64,000 nucleotides of DNA, taken from the NCBI GenBank assembly GCA_903838355.1, contig CAILYC010000006.1:62001-126000 (forward strand), read 5' to 3'. How positions within the stretch are numbered: the stretch's first letter is position 1; the number at the start of each line of letters is the position of its first letter. Positions 1-9,225 of this stretch are shown piece by piece. This DNA comes from an uncultured Burkholderiales bacterium. GTDB lineage: Bacteria > Pseudomonadota > Gammaproteobacteria > Burkholderiales > Burkholderiaceae_C. Made by a program: the position numbers and the translations under genes. The notes below the pieces were generated by a model that worked only from the letters and a program-made list of their open reading frames with translations, searched no databases and was not told the origin of the DNA.

Positions 1-120
1 AGCCGAGAGCACGCGCGCGTGAAACGGGATGTCAAACTCTTGGAGAATGCGGGTGGCGTGTTGCAAGGTCTCCCAATCCGATTGGGAGCCCATCACGACA
101 CCGATGAGGGCTTGAGTCAT
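1..120 (-). CDS. purE: PurE, N5-carboxyaminoimidazole ribonucleotide mutase (5' part only)
   Basis: The gene starts at 120 and runs off the left edge, so only the first 40 residues are present. They contain the family signature GVVMGSQSDW near residue 7, the phosphate-binding loop of class I PurE, followed by a helix and the start of the second strand. PurE moves the carboxyl group from N5 to C4 of the imidazole ring in de novo purine synthesis in the cytoplasm. purC lies about 1.2 kb away on the same strand with one plus-strand gene between them, and purB is at 38.9 kb, so purine genes here are near each other but not one operon. Confidence 0.9.
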   Translation of the reverse strand, partial: MTQALIGVVMGSQSDWETLQHATRILQEFDIPFHARVLSA

Positions 121-192
121 GGGGTGGATTGCCCTTGGGGCAAAAGAGTGCGAGTGGTTTGATTTTAATGGGTAGAAGAGGAGTGCCGGTCA

Positions 193-1149
193 ATGATAGA
201 AGTCAGCGTTGAAAATTTCGAGTTGGAGGTGATGCAAGCCTCTGTGGACACGCCCGTGTTGGTGGACTTTTGGGCGCCATGGTGTGCCCCTTGCAAGGTC
301 ATTGGCCCGCTGCTCGAGCAGTTGGAAGAAGATTACCAAGGGCGCTTTAAGCTGGTCAAAATCAACTCCGATGATGAGCAACAAATTTCTCAGGCCTTTG
401 GCATCAAGAGCCTGCCCACTTGCATCTTGCTCAAACAAGGGCGCCCCGTCGATGGCTTCATGGGGGCTTTGCCCTTGGGGCAAATCAAAGCGTTTTTGGA
501 CAAACACCTCCCCTCCGTTGAGGAATTGACCGCGCTTGAAGACGCCCAAGAGGCCCAGGCTTTGATGGAGGAAGGCGACGCCCAAGCGGCATTGGTGAAA
601 CTGCAAGAGGCCTTGGCCATCAACCCGGCCAACGACGATGCGCGTTTTGATTGTGTCAAACTGCTCATCACCGAAGGAGAGCTCGACACCGCACAAGAGG
701 TTTTGGCCCCGGCTTTGGGGCAAATCCCAGTGGCCTTGAGGTTTGAGTCCTTGAAGCACTGGTTGGCTTGCTTGCAGTTTGTGCAAACCGACCCGCAAGG
801 GGCGTGGAGCCCGGCGCAGTTTGTAACCCACCTCGAGGCCAACAAGCGCGACTTTGCTGCACGCTTGGCGTTCGCACGCTGCTTGGTGGCCGCTGGCGAG
901 ATGGTGCCCGCCATGGACGAGTTGCTTGAGATCATCATGCGAGACAAAACCTGGAGCGAAGAGATTGCCAGAAAGCTTTATGTGGCCATTTTGGAGCTCA
1001 TGACGCCCCCACCGGCCAAGGACGCCAAAACCAGCACCGACACCACGGCCGGTGGCATAGCGCTCACCACCCAAGTCAGCCTCAACGAGGATCCGCGCCT
1101 GGAGTTGATCTCCAAGTACCGCAGGCGGTTGAGCAGCGCCTTGAATTGA
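193..1149 (+). CDS. cnoX: CnoX/YbbN-type thioredoxin with tetratricopeptide C-terminus
   Basis: This 318-residue cytoplasmic protein has an N-terminal thioredoxin fold (about residues 1-110) with a complete active site, WAPWCAPCK near residue 30. After it comes an Ala/Leu-rich helical region (about 115-290) of the kind that forms TPR repeats in YbbN/CnoX. E. coli CnoX is a redox-regulated holdase that passes clients to GroEL and DnaK; that role is transferred from the family. Both active-site cysteines are present here, so the protein may also reduce disulfides. The start follows GAGGAG about 9 bases upstream. It lies between divergent purE and convergent purC and is probably transcribed alone. 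The C-terminal 40 residues are low-complexity and poorly conserved in type. Confidence 0.88.
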   Translation: MIEVSVENFELEVMQASVDTPVLVDFWAPWCAPCKVIGPLLEQLEEDYQGRFKLVKINSDDEQQISQAFGIKSLPTCILLKQGRPVDGFMGALPLGQIKAFLDKHLPSVEELTALEDAQEAQALMEEGDAQAALVKLQEALAINPANDDARFDCVKLLITEGELDTAQEVLAPALGQIPVALRFESLKHWLACLQFVQTDPQGAWSPAQFVTHLEANKRDFAARLAFARCLVAAGEMVPAMDELLEIIMRDKTWSEEIARKLYVAILELMTPPPAKDAKTSTDTTAGGIALTTQVSLNEDPRLELISKYRRRLSSALN

Positions 1150-1174
1150 AACCCAAGGGGGGTAAGAGCGTTGA

Positions 1175-1206
1175 GGGCTGGGGCGGGGGCGGGGGCAGGG
1201 GTTGGG
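1175..1206 (+). repeat. G-rich tract with quadruplex potential in the cnoX/purC gap
   Basis: The plus strand carries six runs of three to five G separated by one or two bases, in the 122-bp space between two convergent genes. The spacing fits the usual G-quadruplex pattern. It would appear as G-rich RNA in the 3' end of a cnoX transcript and as C-rich RNA downstream of purC. Structure formation is inferred only. Confidence 0.5.
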
Positions 1207-1257
1207 TGCCGGGCATAAAACGGCCGGAATAAAGCGGCCTGCATGAAACAGCGGGTT

Positions 1258-1291
1258 ATAAGCGCTGGGTTTTAAGCGCTGGGTTTTAAGC
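1258..1291. repeat. 14-bp tandem duplication reaching into the purC stop
   Basis: The unit TAAGCGCTGGGTTT occurs twice head to tail, followed by a seven-base partial copy (TAAGCGC). The second copy contains the purC stop codon and last codons, so the duplication sits exactly at the gene end. A single copy would still leave a stop in the same place, so the protein is probably unaffected. Confidence 0.7.
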
Positions 1292-2177
1292 GCGCCCACA
1301 CCTCTTGGTATTTCAGCGCGGTTTGCGCAATGACGTCCTCAGGCAAGGTCGGTGCTGGGGCTGTTTTGTCCCAAGGCACCCCCGCGGCATTGCGGTAATG
1401 CTCGAGCCAGTCGCGCAGGAATTGTTTGTCAAAGCTTGGTGGATTCACCCCCACTCGGTAGGTCTCTAAGGGCCAATAGCGTGAGGAGTCTGGCGTCAAC
1501 ACCTCGTCCATCAGCACCAATTGGTCTTGCTCGTTCAAACCGAACTCGAACTTGGTGTCGGCGATGATGATGCCGCTCTTCAAAGCGATGCGCCGAGCGG
1601 CTTGGTACAGCGCCAGACTCGTGTCTCGCACTTGCTCGGCCAAAGTGGGTCCAATGAGGTCGGCCATTTGAGCAAATGCGATGTTCTCATCGTGCTCGCC
1701 CATGGCCGCTTTGGTGGCGGGGGTAAAGAGCGGGGTGGGGAGCTCGCAAGCGTTTTGTAAACCCGCTGGAAGGCGTTCAGCGCAGACGGTTTGGTGGGCC
1801 TGGTACTCTGCCCAAGCACTGCCCGCCAAGTAGCCACGCACGACCGCTTCCACGGGCAAAGGGCGCAAACGCTCAACCAGCATGGCGCGACCCAAGACTT
1901 GGGGCACATCCTCGGCGCTCACCACCGACTCGGGGGCCAAGTGGGTGAGGTGGTTGGGGCAAATCGAAGAAAGCTCTTCAAACCAAAACAAGGCCATTTG
2001 CGTGAGCAAGGCGCCTTTGCCCGCAATGGGCTCGCTCATGACCACATCAAAGGCACTGATGCGGTCGCTGGCAATCATGAGCAATTGGTGTTCGCCCACG
2101 GCGTAGTTGTCACGCACCTTGCCACGCGAGACAAGGGGCAGGGAAAGCAAGGTGCTGGTGTGCAAAGGAGGCGTCAT
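1272..2177 (-). CDS. purC: SAICAR synthase (phosphoribosylaminoimidazole-succinocarboxamide synthase)
   Basis: A 301-residue enzyme that joins aspartate to CAIR using ATP in purine synthesis. The nucleotide-binding start SRGKVRDNY lies near residue 17. The SDRISAFD motif follows near residue 37, and the later segment KFEFGLNEQDQLVLMDEVLTPDSSRYW carries metal and substrate contacts (only part is needed for recognition). The long form, near 300 residues, is the betaproteobacterial type; E. coli PurC is about 237. The start at 2177 was chosen because upstream codons in the same frame are Cys/Pro-rich and unconserved, and GGAG precedes nearby. Upstream (2262-2297) is a short repeat of GTCCCGCAA flanked by GTCTTG and CAAGAC. 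Confidence 0.95.
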   Translation of the reverse strand: MTPPLHTSTLLSLPLVSRGKVRDNYAVGEHQLLMIASDRISAFDVVMSEPIAGKGALLTQMALFWFEELSSICPNHLTHLAPESVVSAEDVPQVLGRAMLVERLRPLPVEAVVRGYLAGSAWAEYQAHQTVCAERLPAGLQNACELPTPLFTPATKAAMGEHDENIAFAQMADLIGPTLAEQVRDTSLALYQAARRIALKSGIIIADTKFEFGLNEQDQLVLMDEVLTPDSSRYWPLETYRVGVNPPSFDKQFLRDWLEHYRNAAGVPWDKTAPAPTLPEDVIAQTALKYQEVWARLKPSA

Positions 2178-2474
2178 GGCAGGTGCGGTTATAAGGTGGA
2201 CCGTGGGCAGTTTGCAGTTTGCAGTGGTGGATGAGGGGCGGGGATTGCCGCAAAATCCGAAAGTCTTGAAAGTCCCGCAAGTCCCGCAAGACACGTGAAG
2301 CCTTTCTCTGAACGCTATAACCTCTTCAACACCGATGACCCCCCAACAAATTAAAGACTGTCAGCAAGCCAATACCCAAGGACTTTGGCGTTGACGCAAT
2401 CAAAGTGAGGTTTTTTGCGGGTGAGGTTTTGGTGTTTTAGCGTCTTGGCCGTCAGTGGGCGCGGGCTGGATGTT

Positions 2475-3539
2475 TTAGGCCACCACTTGTGACAAGTGGC
2501 CGCTGTTGTACTTGGCTGCAACAAAGAGCAAGGACTCGCCTTTGATTTTTGCGCCCTGACCTTCGCAACCAAATTGCTGATAGCGCTCGATACAGATTTT
2601 TTTGGCGGCCAATTTGGCGGGCTTTAAAAATTCTCGGGGATCGAATTTGCTCGGGTTTTTCGCCATGAACTCGCGCACCGCGGCCGTCATGGCCAAGCGG
2701 ATGTCGGTGTCGATGTTGATTTTGCGCACGCCGTGTTTGATCGCTTCTTGAATCTCGGAGACCGGCACGCCATAGGTTTCTTTCATCTCGCCACCAAACT
2801 CGCGAATTTTGCTCAGCAAGTCCTGCGGCACGCTGGAGCTGCCGTGCATGACCAAGTGCGTGTTGGGGATGCGGTGGTGGATTTGTTTGATGCGCTCAAT
2901 GGCCAAAATGTCGCCCGTGGGCATGCGAGAGAATTTGTAGGCGCCGTGGCTGGTGCCAATGGCAATGGCCAAAGCGTCGAGCTGGGTGCGCTTGACAAAA
3001 TCCGCCGCTTGCTCAGGATCGGTCAAGAGCTGCTCGCGGGTGAGCACCTCTTCAGAGCCGTGGCCATCTTCTTGGTCGCCTTGGAGGGTTTCCAGTGAAC
3101 CCAAGCAGCCAAGTTCGCCCTCGACGGTGATGCCTTTTTTATGGGCCATGGCCACGACCTTGGTGGTGACGTCCACGTTGTAGTCGTAGCTCGCCACCGT
3201 TTTGCCGTCCTCCATCAAGCTGCCGTCCATCATGACCGAGGAAAAGCCCAAATCGATGGCGCCTTGACAGACCAAGGGGCTTTGGCCATGGTCTTGGTGC
3301 ATCACCACGGGGATGTTGGGGTAGGTTTCGATGGCCGATTGGATGAGGTATTTCAAAAAGGTCTCACCCGCGTATTTGCGGGCACCGGCACTCGCTTGCA
3401 TGATCACGGGAGAGCCCGTTTCATGCGCGGCTTCCATGATGGCTTGAACTTGCTCAAGATTGTTGACGTTGAACGCTGGAAGTCCATAGCCATTCTCTGC
3501 GGCATGGTCGAGGAGTTCACGCATGGAGACGAGTGCCAT
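2475..3539 (-). CDS. fba: Class II fructose-bisphosphate aldolase, Calvin-cycle subtype
   Basis: A 354-residue zinc aldolase that interconverts fructose 1,6-bisphosphate with DHAP and glyceraldehyde 3-phosphate. Zinc and catalytic motifs are visible: [11 protein letters not shown] with its metal histidine, the MMDGS loop, TSHGAYK and MHGSSS. The length and the C-terminal GQGAKI region match the longer subtype first described from Calvin-cycle operons but common in heterotrophic betaproteobacteria; no RuBisCO or phosphoribulokinase gene is in the window. AGGAT lies six bases before the start. It sits 71 bases downstream of pyk on the same strand and is probably co-transcribed with it. The 3' flank holds two copies of AAAACCTCAC on the minus strand. 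Confidence 0.96.
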   Translation of the reverse strand: MALVSMRELLDHAAENGYGLPAFNVNNLEQVQAIMEAAHETGSPVIMQASAGARKYAGETFLKYLIQSAIETYPNIPVVMHQDHGQSPLVCQGAIDLGFSSVMMDGSLMEDGKTVASYDYNVDVTTKVVAMAHKKGITVEGELGCLGSLETLQGDQEDGHGSEEVLTREQLLTDPEQAADFVKRTQLDALAIAIGTSHGAYKFSRMPTGDILAIERIKQIHHRIPNTHLVMHGSSSVPQDLLSKIREFGGEMKETYGVPVSEIQEAIKHGVRKINIDTDIRLAMTAAVREFMAKNPSKFDPREFLKPAKLAAKKICIERYQQFGCEGQGAKIKGESLLFVAAKYNSGHLSQVVA

Positions 3540-3610
3540 TTTGAGATCCTGTTCTAAAGAATAAAAAACAAAGGGAATATTTTAAACCCGAACGCCGCGG
3601 GCCTCGGGGC

Positions 3611-5062
3611 TTAAGCCACTTTGCAGATTTTGAGCATGTTGGTCCCCCCAGGCGAGCCCATCGGTTCGCCACAAGTGATCGCATAGACATCGCCCTTTTG
3701 CAAGGTGCCACGTTTGAGCAAGTCACCCTCGGCTTGTTTGAGCGCGGTGTCGCGGTCGGTGCTGGTGTCCATGAGGAGCGGCGTCACGTTGCGGTACAGG
3801 GCCATTTTGCGTTGGGTGCTGAGCTTGCTCGTGAGGGCATAAATCGGGATGTGGATTCGGTGCCGGCTCATCCAAAGTGCGGTCGAGCCCGAGTCGGTCA
3901 ACGCCACCAAGGCTTTGGCACCCAAGTGGTGGGCGGTGAAGAGGGCGCCCATGGCGATGGTTTGGTCAATGCGATCAAAGGTCTTGCCGCTGAAGTCGGC
4001 GTCGAGTTCGATTTGTTCGGCAGACTCGGCCGCCACACAAATTTGTGCCATCTCTTGCACCGTTTCGAGGGGGTATTTGCCCGCCGCCGTCTCAGCGCTC
4101 AGCATCACCGCATCGGTGCCGTCAAGAACCGCATTGGCCACATCACTCACTTCTGCGCGGGTGGGAACGGGCAGCGTGATCATGCTCTCCATCATTTGCG
4201 TGGCGGTGATGACGAGCTTGTCATGGGCCATGGCGCGGCGAATCATGTGTTTTTGCAAAGCCGGAACCGCCGCGTTGCCAACCTCCACGGCCAAGTCGCC
4301 ACGCGCGACCATGATGCCGTCGCTCGCTTTCAAGATCTCTTCGAGTTGGGGAATGGCTTCGGCGCGCTCAATTTTGGCAATCAAAGCCGGCTTGTACTTG
4401 TAAGGCGCTGCGGCGACGTTGGCCAATTGCCTGGCGAGCTCCATGTCGGTGGCGGTTTTGGGGAAACTCACGGCCAAAAAGTCCGCCTGAAAACTCATGG
4501 CGGTTTTGATGTCTTCCATGTCTTTGGCGGTGAGGGCCGGCGCGGTGAGTCCGCCGCCCTTTTTGTTGATGCCTTTGTTGTTGGACAAGATGCCACCAAT
4601 TTGAACCCGGGTGTGCACCTGTTCTCCCACAACTTGGGTGACCTCGAGCACAATCAAGCCGTCGTTGAGCAGCAGCAAGTCGCCCGTGCTCACGTCTTGG
4701 GGCAATTCTTTGTAGTCCAGTCCCACGCCTTGGTCGTTGCCCAGGGCTTGGCGAGAGGCGTCCAAAATAAAAACTTGGTCCTTGGTGAGGGTGATTTGAC
4801 CGTTTTCGAATTTGCCCACGCGAATTTTGGGCCCTTGCAAGTCGGCCATGATGGCCACCTCACAGCCGGCCCGGGTGGCCGCCTCTCGAACCAAGCGCGC
4901 ACGGTCAATGTGGTCTTGTGCCACGCCGTGCGAGAAGTTCAGTCGCACCACATTCACGCCCGCGCGGATCATGGCCTCTAGCAGGGCAGGGTCGCTGGAG
5001 GCGGGCCCCAGTGTGGCGACAATTTTGGTGGAGCGGTGGAGGGTGTTTTTAAGGAGAGTCAT
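3611..5062 (-). CDS. pyk: Pyruvate kinase
   Basis: A 483-residue enzyme that converts phosphoenolpyruvate and ADP to pyruvate and ATP, the last step of glycolysis. The N-terminus STKIVATLGPASSD is diagnostic. LNFSHG near residue 43, the catalytic lysine in IAKIERAEAI, and the metal-binding MVARGDLAVE all follow in order. The C-terminal allosteric domain includes LTDSGSTA and the closing CGEPMGSPGGTN. Length is normal for the bacterial tetrameric enzyme. It lies just upstream of fba on the same strand, with pgk about 1.7 kb further upstream across a plus-strand desaturase, so three lower-glycolysis genes are clustered. Confidence 0.97.
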   Translation of the reverse strand: MTLLKNTLHRSTKIVATLGPASSDPALLEAMIRAGVNVVRLNFSHGVAQDHIDRARLVREAATRAGCEVAIMADLQGPKIRVGKFENGQITLTKDQVFILDASRQALGNDQGVGLDYKELPQDVSTGDLLLLNDGLIVLEVTQVVGEQVHTRVQIGGILSNNKGINKKGGGLTAPALTAKDMEDIKTAMSFQADFLAVSFPKTATDMELARQLANVAAAPYKYKPALIAKIERAEAIPQLEEILKASDGIMVARGDLAVEVGNAAVPALQKHMIRRAMAHDKLVITATQMMESMITLPVPTRAEVSDVANAVLDGTDAVMLSAETAAGKYPLETVQEMAQICVAAESAEQIELDADFSGKTFDRIDQTIAMGALFTAHHLGAKALVALTDSGSTALWMSRHRIHIPIYALTSKLSTQRKMALYRNVTPLLMDTSTDRDTALKQAEGDLLKRGTLQKGDVYAITCGEPMGSPGGTNMLKICKVA

Positions 5063-5509
5063 GCTCGGGATTGTCCCATGAAAGGGCCTGTTCGCGCAGT
5101 GTTCAATGGGTGCGTTTTCTCTGCACAGGACTGAGCTTAGGGCGGATGGGACCCGCCCCTTTGCGCAAAGCCTGTTTCGGCCCTGATGGCCAGGCCTTTA
5201 TGGGGTTCGATCTGAGAGAGGTTCCCAGCCGGATGCGTGGGCCATGCGCCTATAAAAAGAAAACAAAAGAATGCATTTGATGTGCAATGTCCTTGAAACA
5301 GTACGTCCCTTGTCAAACAAATTTGGGTTTTGATCTTCAAGCATGGATAATTGAACCCTTTATGAGGACATGAAGCCCTTGCCCGCACTTTGTTGTTCGG
5401 GGTTTTGGACTGTCCTTGATTTTGACCGCTCGCCAGCGTTGGAGGTATGTCTAGCCTTGTTGCTCAGCATCTCCAGGGCTTGTGGCTTGTACCCAATGAT
5501 CCGCACTCG
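5063..5509. other. Divergent intergenic region between pyk and the desaturase
   Basis: No convincing coding frame is seen in these 447 bases. A possible -35 element TTGTCA is at 5311, but no well-spaced -10 follows. A GGAGGT sequence at 5441 abuts an in-frame ATG at 5447, which is too close to serve it. The region should hold the pyk and desaturase promoters, but I cannot place them. Confidence 0.4.
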
Positions 5510-6610
5510 ATGAACACACCCCAAGTCCCCATTGCTATTGAGCAACCCATGCCTCACCGAAAAATCATTCGCGAGTGGCTGATCCCTTTGGCCGACAGGA
5601 ATACGGCGTTGGCGCTTGTCCTTTTGGTGGCGGATTTGAGCATTTGGGGCGCCTTGATGGTGGGCACCGTGGTGTTCGAGTCCTTGGCACTTAAATTGCT
5701 GTGTGCCTTGGTTTGTGGGTTTTGGATTGGCCGACTCTTCATCATTGGACACGACGCTTGCCACCAAAGCCTCACCCCCCACCGCACCTTGAACAAGTGG
5801 TTGGGACGCATTGCTTTTTTGCCCTCACTCACGCCGTTTAGTTTGTGGGACATTGGTCACAATGTGGTCCACCATGGCTACACCAATTTAAAGGGCTTTG
5901 ATTTTGTCTGGGCGCCTTTGACCCAAGCGGAATACCAATCCATGGGGGCTGCTCAGCGGCTCATGGACCGTGTTTACCGCAGCGGTTGGGCCCCGGGACT
6001 TTATTACATGATTGAGATTTGGTGGAACAAAATGTTTTTCCCCAATAAAACCAATATGCCCACCCGGCGTCCAATTTTCATTCGTGACAATTTGCTGGTG
6101 TTGGCCTTTGGCTTGATTTGGTTGGGTGCCACCGCCTATGCTGCGGTGCAGACACACCAATCGATTGCGCTCATTTGGTGCTTTGGCGTTTTGATTCCAT
6201 TTTTATTTTGGTGTGCCATGATTGGTTTTGTGGTCTACGTTCACCACACCCATGTGCGCGTGTCTTGGCACGATGATCGTGCGGCGTGGTCCAAAGCACA
6301 ACCCTTTGTATCGACCACAGTGCATTTGACGTTCCCGTTCAAGATGGGCGCTTTGATGCACCACATCATGGAGCACACTGCACACCATGTGGACATGAGC
6401 ATTCCTTTGTACAAATTGAAACAAGCCCAAAACAAACTTGAAACCATGCTGCCCCAACGCATCATTGTGCAGCCCTTTTCTTGGGGGTGGTACTTTGAGA
6501 CGGCCAGGTCTTGCAAGTTGTATGACTTTAGCTTGCGATGCTGGACCGACTACAAAGGGCGGGCCACCTCCACGCCTTCACCCTTGGGACCTCTGGCCCA
6601 GGCCAGTTGA
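5510..6610 (+). CDS. Membrane fatty acid desaturase / hydroxylase
   Basis: A protein of about 366 residues with the three histidine clusters of membrane di-iron desaturases: GHDACH, HNVVHHGYTN, and HHIMEHTAHHVD near the C-terminus. Hydrophobic segments surround them, as expected for an inner-membrane enzyme that desaturates acyl chains with O2 and electrons from a ferredoxin or similar donor. Regiospecificity cannot be read. The start is uncertain: 5510 has no clear Shine-Dalgarno, 5447 has GGAGGT touching the ATG, and 5549 also fits the conserved region. It stands alone between divergent pyk and convergent pgk and ends before a strong hairpin terminator. Confidence 0.85.
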   Translation: MNTPQVPIAIEQPMPHRKIIREWLIPLADRNTALALVLLVADLSIWGALMVGTVVFESLALKLLCALVCGFWIGRLFIIGHDACHQSLTPHRTLNKWLGRIAFLPSLTPFSLWDIGHNVVHHGYTNLKGFDFVWAPLTQAEYQSMGAAQRLMDRVYRSGWAPGLYYMIEIWWNKMFFPNKTNMPTRRPIFIRDNLLVLAFGLIWLGATAYAAVQTHQSIALIWCFGVLIPFLFWCAMIGFVVYVHHTHVRVSWHDDRAAWSKAQPFVSTTVHLTFPFKMGALMHHIMEHTAHHVDMSIPLYKLKQAQNKLETMLPQRIIVQPFSWGWYFETARSCKLYDFSLRCWTDYKGRATSTPSPLGPLAQAS

Positions 6611-6662
6611 GCGGCCACCTGAGGCGACCAACTCGAGACCATCAGGCGAGAGGACCTGAGCG

Positions 6663-6691
6663 AAAAAAGCCCTTCATCGAAGGGTTTTTTT
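6663..6691. terminator. Bidirectional rho-independent terminator
   Basis: A six-base-pair stem CCCTTC/GAAGGG with loop ATC is flanked by six A on the left and seven T on the right. It therefore works as an intrinsic terminator in both directions, for the desaturase on the plus strand and pgk on the minus strand. Confidence 0.88.
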
Positions 6692-6729
6692 CATGAGCAG
6701 CAGGGGATGCGACGCGCATGGGCAGTTGC

Positions 6730-7926
6730 TTATGATTTTTGGGCTCGAGCCTTGAGCACTTCAAAAGCGGGCAGGGTTTTGCCCTCGAGCACTTCTAAAA
6801 ATGCGCCCCCTCCAGTGGAGATGTAATCGATGTCTTGAGACAGGTGGTATTTGGCTATGGCCGCCAAGGTGTCACCTCCACCGGCCAGGCTGAAGGCCTG
6901 CGATTGGGTGATGGCCCGGGCCAAGGACTCGGTGCCTTTGGAGAAGGCTTCAAACTCAAAAACACCGATGGGGCCATTCCAAACCAGGGTGCCGGCTTTG
7001 GACACTTCCAGGGCCAGCGCTGCCGAGGTCTGTGGACCCACATCCAAAATCAGATCGTCGCTTTGCACGTCTTGGGCGGCTTTGGTGCAGGCGCTCGACT
7101 CGTCGCCAAAGGACTTGGCCACGACCACGTCGCTCGGGATGGGCACCTGAGCGCCGCGGCTTTTCATGAGCGCCATCACCGCTTGGGCTTGCTCGACTTG
7201 ATCGGGCTCACAGAGGCTTTTGCCGATCGGCAAGCCACTGGCGAGCATGAAGGTGTTGGCAATGCCACCGCCCACGATCAGGTGATCCACCTTGTTGGCC
7301 AAGGAGAGCAAAATGGACAATTTGGTAGAGACTTTGGAGCCGCCCACGATGGCGACCAAGGGTCGCTTGGGGTTGGCCAGGGCCTTAGAGATGGCCACGA
7401 TTTCTGCGCTCAAGAGGGGGCCAGCGCACGCCACCGGTGCATATTGGGCCACGCCATAGGTGCTGGCCTCGGCGCGGTGGGCGGTGCCAAAGGCGTCGTG
7501 GACAAACACATCGCACAAGGCGGCCATGTGTTGGGACAATTCAGGGTCATTGGCTTTTTCGCCGACATTGAAGCGGCAGTTCTCCAGCATCACCACTTCG
7601 CCCGTCTTGACCTGCACGCCTGAGACCCAGTTTTGAATCAGGGGAATGGTTCGGCCAAGCAGTTCGCCCAGGCGAGCCGCGACCGGGGCGAGGGAGTCTT
7701 TGGCGGTCCATTGACCCTCTTGGGGACGACCCAAGTGGCTGGTGACCATGACCGCGGCGCCGGCCTTCAAGGCCATTTCAATGCAAGGCAGCGAGGCTTG
7801 GATACGGGTGTCTTCGGTGATGTGGCCTTGCTCGTCTTGGGGAACGTTCAAGTCTGCGCGAATGAGCACGCGTTGGTCGCCAAGGAGGCCTTGGTGGCAG
7901 AGGTCGGCAAAGGCAATGAAGTCCAT
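6730..7926 (-). CDS. pgk: Phosphoglycerate kinase
   Basis: A 398-residue cytoplasmic enzyme that transfers phosphate between 1,3-bisphosphoglycerate and ADP. The N-terminal substrate signature [13 protein letters not shown], the TSHLGRP loop near residue 60, and the middle segment [12 protein letters not shown] are all present. The C-terminal nucleotide-binding stretch AGGGDTLAA is followed by [14 protein letters not shown]. The protein is full length. It is followed by the bidirectional hairpin and preceded by about 170 non-coding bases, so it is probably a single-gene unit. No gapA or tkt is adjacent, unlike many Calvin-cycle gene clusters. Confidence 0.97.
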   Translation of the reverse strand: MDFIAFADLCHQGLLGDQRVLIRADLNVPQDEQGHITEDTRIQASLPCIEMALKAGAAVMVTSHLGRPQEGQWTAKDSLAPVAARLGELLGRTIPLIQNWVSGVQVKTGEVVMLENCRFNVGEKANDPELSQHMAALCDVFVHDAFGTAHRAEASTYGVAQYAPVACAGPLLSAEIVAISKALANPKRPLVAIVGGSKVSTKLSILLSLANKVDHLIVGGGIANTFMLASGLPIGKSLCEPDQVEQAQAVMALMKSRGAQVPIPSDVVVAKSFGDESSACTKAAQDVQSDDLILDVGPQTSAALALEVSKAGTLVWNGPIGVFEFEAFSKGTESLARAITQSQAFSLAGGGDTLAAIAKYHLSQDIDYISTGGGAFLEVLEGKTLPAFEVLKARAQKS

Positions 7927-8095
7927 GGGGATGTTTTTTTGATGAGAGAAAGAGCGAAGTCAAAAGGGCCGACGCCAAGTTCTTGTGGGTGGCTTGGGTG
8001 GCGGCTTTGGCATCAAGAGGCGTCAACCGCGGCAATTTTAGCCTGTGAGGGCGGGCGTTTTTAGGCTGACCAGGGGATTGTCAGTTGGGACGTGC

Positions 8096-8455
8096 TCAGG
8101 CGCCCGCCCAAATGTGCAGGGGCAAGTACACCGCCATCCCCACCACGATCACCCCCAAAAGGGAGGGATTTTGCTTGCGCAGCAAGGTGTAATAGAGCAC
8201 CCCGGCAAGGCAAGCGATCCAGCGCGCATCAAGCCAAGTGTGAATCCACTGTCCATGGCGTGTGAGAACCTCTGGGGCGATGACCGCGAGCAAGGCGGCA
8301 ATGGGCGCGTATTCAAGGGAGCGCTCTAGCCAGTAAGGCAGCGTCCACGCTTTGTTGGACAGGACAAAAAATCCTCGACTGATCACGGTGATCACGGTGA
8401 GGCCCAAAATCGTCCAGAGGTGGTCCAAGTGAAGGTCAAAAGGAAAGGCGTTCAT
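8096..8455 (-). CDS. azlD: AzlD-family small subunit of a branched-chain amino acid exporter
   Basis: A 119-residue membrane protein with four hydrophobic segments and the family pattern LTVITVISRGFFVLSN near the start, then LEYAPIAALLAVIAPE. AzlD pairs with AzlC; in B. subtilis and corynebacteria (BrnE/BrnF) the pair exports branched-chain amino acids or analogues. Its ATG overlaps the azlC stop codon as ATGA, indicating translational coupling, which fixes the start at 8455. It is the last gene of an apparent def-fmt-azlC-azlD minus-strand run. Confidence 0.88.
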   Translation of the reverse strand: MNAFPFDLHLDHLWTILGLTVITVISRGFFVLSNKAWTLPYWLERSLEYAPIAALLAVIAPEVLTRHGQWIHTWLDARWIACLAGVLYYTLLRKQNPSLLGVIVVGMAVYLPLHIWAGA

Positions 8456-9198
8456 GGCACAGCGGCCTTGTCGCTCGGTTTGTTGGCGCGGGTCCAGCGC
8501 TCGAGCACCAAGCACCAGAAAACGCTCACCACCATGGCAAACAAAATATTGAGCTTCAAAGGCCAAGCCGCGGTGAGGCAGGCCGCAATGCTGGCCAGCA
8601 CGGCGACCAAGCCGCGCTGCGGCGTGTTGATCATTTTGCAAGTCACCCCCACCAGGGCCAAAATCCCAGCAAAGCCCACCCCCCATTGGATGGGGATGTA
8701 TTGGGTGAGAAAGATGCCCAAAATGCTCCCACTCATCCAGCTCGCCCAGTTTAAAAAAGAGTTGCCCGCCAAAAAGGCTTGCTCAACCCTTTGTTCCTCA
8801 GGGTTGGTGGCCGGTGTGGGGAAGCGCTGCATGAACTGAACATAGCTGATGTCCGCTGTGAAGTAACTCGCCCCCAGTCGGTACCAGCGGGGATAGTGAG
8901 CGAGGTAGGGGCGCAAATGGGCGCTGAAAACCACAAACCTCAAGTTGACACAAAACGCCGTTGCGAGCACCACGCTCCACGGTGCATTCACCGCCAAGAG
9001 GGGCAAAACAGCCAGTTGTGAACTTCCCGCAAACACCAACAGCGTCATGGCCAAGGCGTCGGCCAGACTCAGTCCTGAGTTGACCATGGCCACCCCAGTC
9101 ATGAGGCCCCAAGCAAAAATACCCAGACACACACTGGCAATGCTGGCGACGCCTTCTTTGAAGGCGGGGTGGGAGAAATTTTGTTGCAAGATAAACAT
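8452..9198 (-). CDS. azlC: AzlC-family large subunit of a branched-chain amino acid exporter
   Basis: A 248-residue multi-pass membrane protein. It opens with FKEGVASIASVCLGIFAWG and carries the AzlC hallmarks TLLVFAGSSQLAVLPLL and CVNLRFVVFSAHLRPYL. Together with AzlD it should form an amino acid efflux pump in the inner membrane; the substrate is inferred from the family. It lies 27 bases after fmt on the same strand and overlaps azlD by four bases. Linkage to fmt and def is probably only operon sharing. Confidence 0.92.
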   Translation of the reverse strand: MFILQQNFSHPAFKEGVASIASVCLGIFAWGLMTGVAMVNSGLSLADALAMTLLVFAGSSQLAVLPLLAVNAPWSVVLATAFCVNLRFVVFSAHLRPYLAHYPRWYRLGASYFTADISYVQFMQRFPTPATNPEEQRVEQAFLAGNSFLNWASWMSGSILGIFLTQYIPIQWGVGFAGILALVGVTCKMINTPQRGLVAVLASIAACLTAAWPLKLNILFAMVVSVFWCLVLERWTRANKPSDKAAVP

Positions 9199-9225
9199 AG
9201 GGGATGGGCGCGTGCGCAGCGTCCA

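Noticed and set aside
190-1299. A 369-codon minus-strand frame over cnoX
   Set aside because: Antisense to the thioredoxin gene; it would also overlap the purC end, and no motif is seen.
3698-4981. A 427-codon open frame on the plus strand across pyk
   Set aside because: It is antisense to a fully conserved pyruvate kinase, is His/Gly-rich and shows no family motif. Rare stop codons in the antisense of TTG-biased genes explain it.
5150-5260. Possible tRNA because of GGGGTTCGATCT
   Set aside because: The flanking bases do not form acceptor, D or anticodon stems.
2475-7926. Calvin-cycle operon suggested by the fba subtype with pgk
   Set aside because: No RuBisCO, phosphoribulokinase or cbbR is present, and this aldolase subtype is common in heterotrophs.
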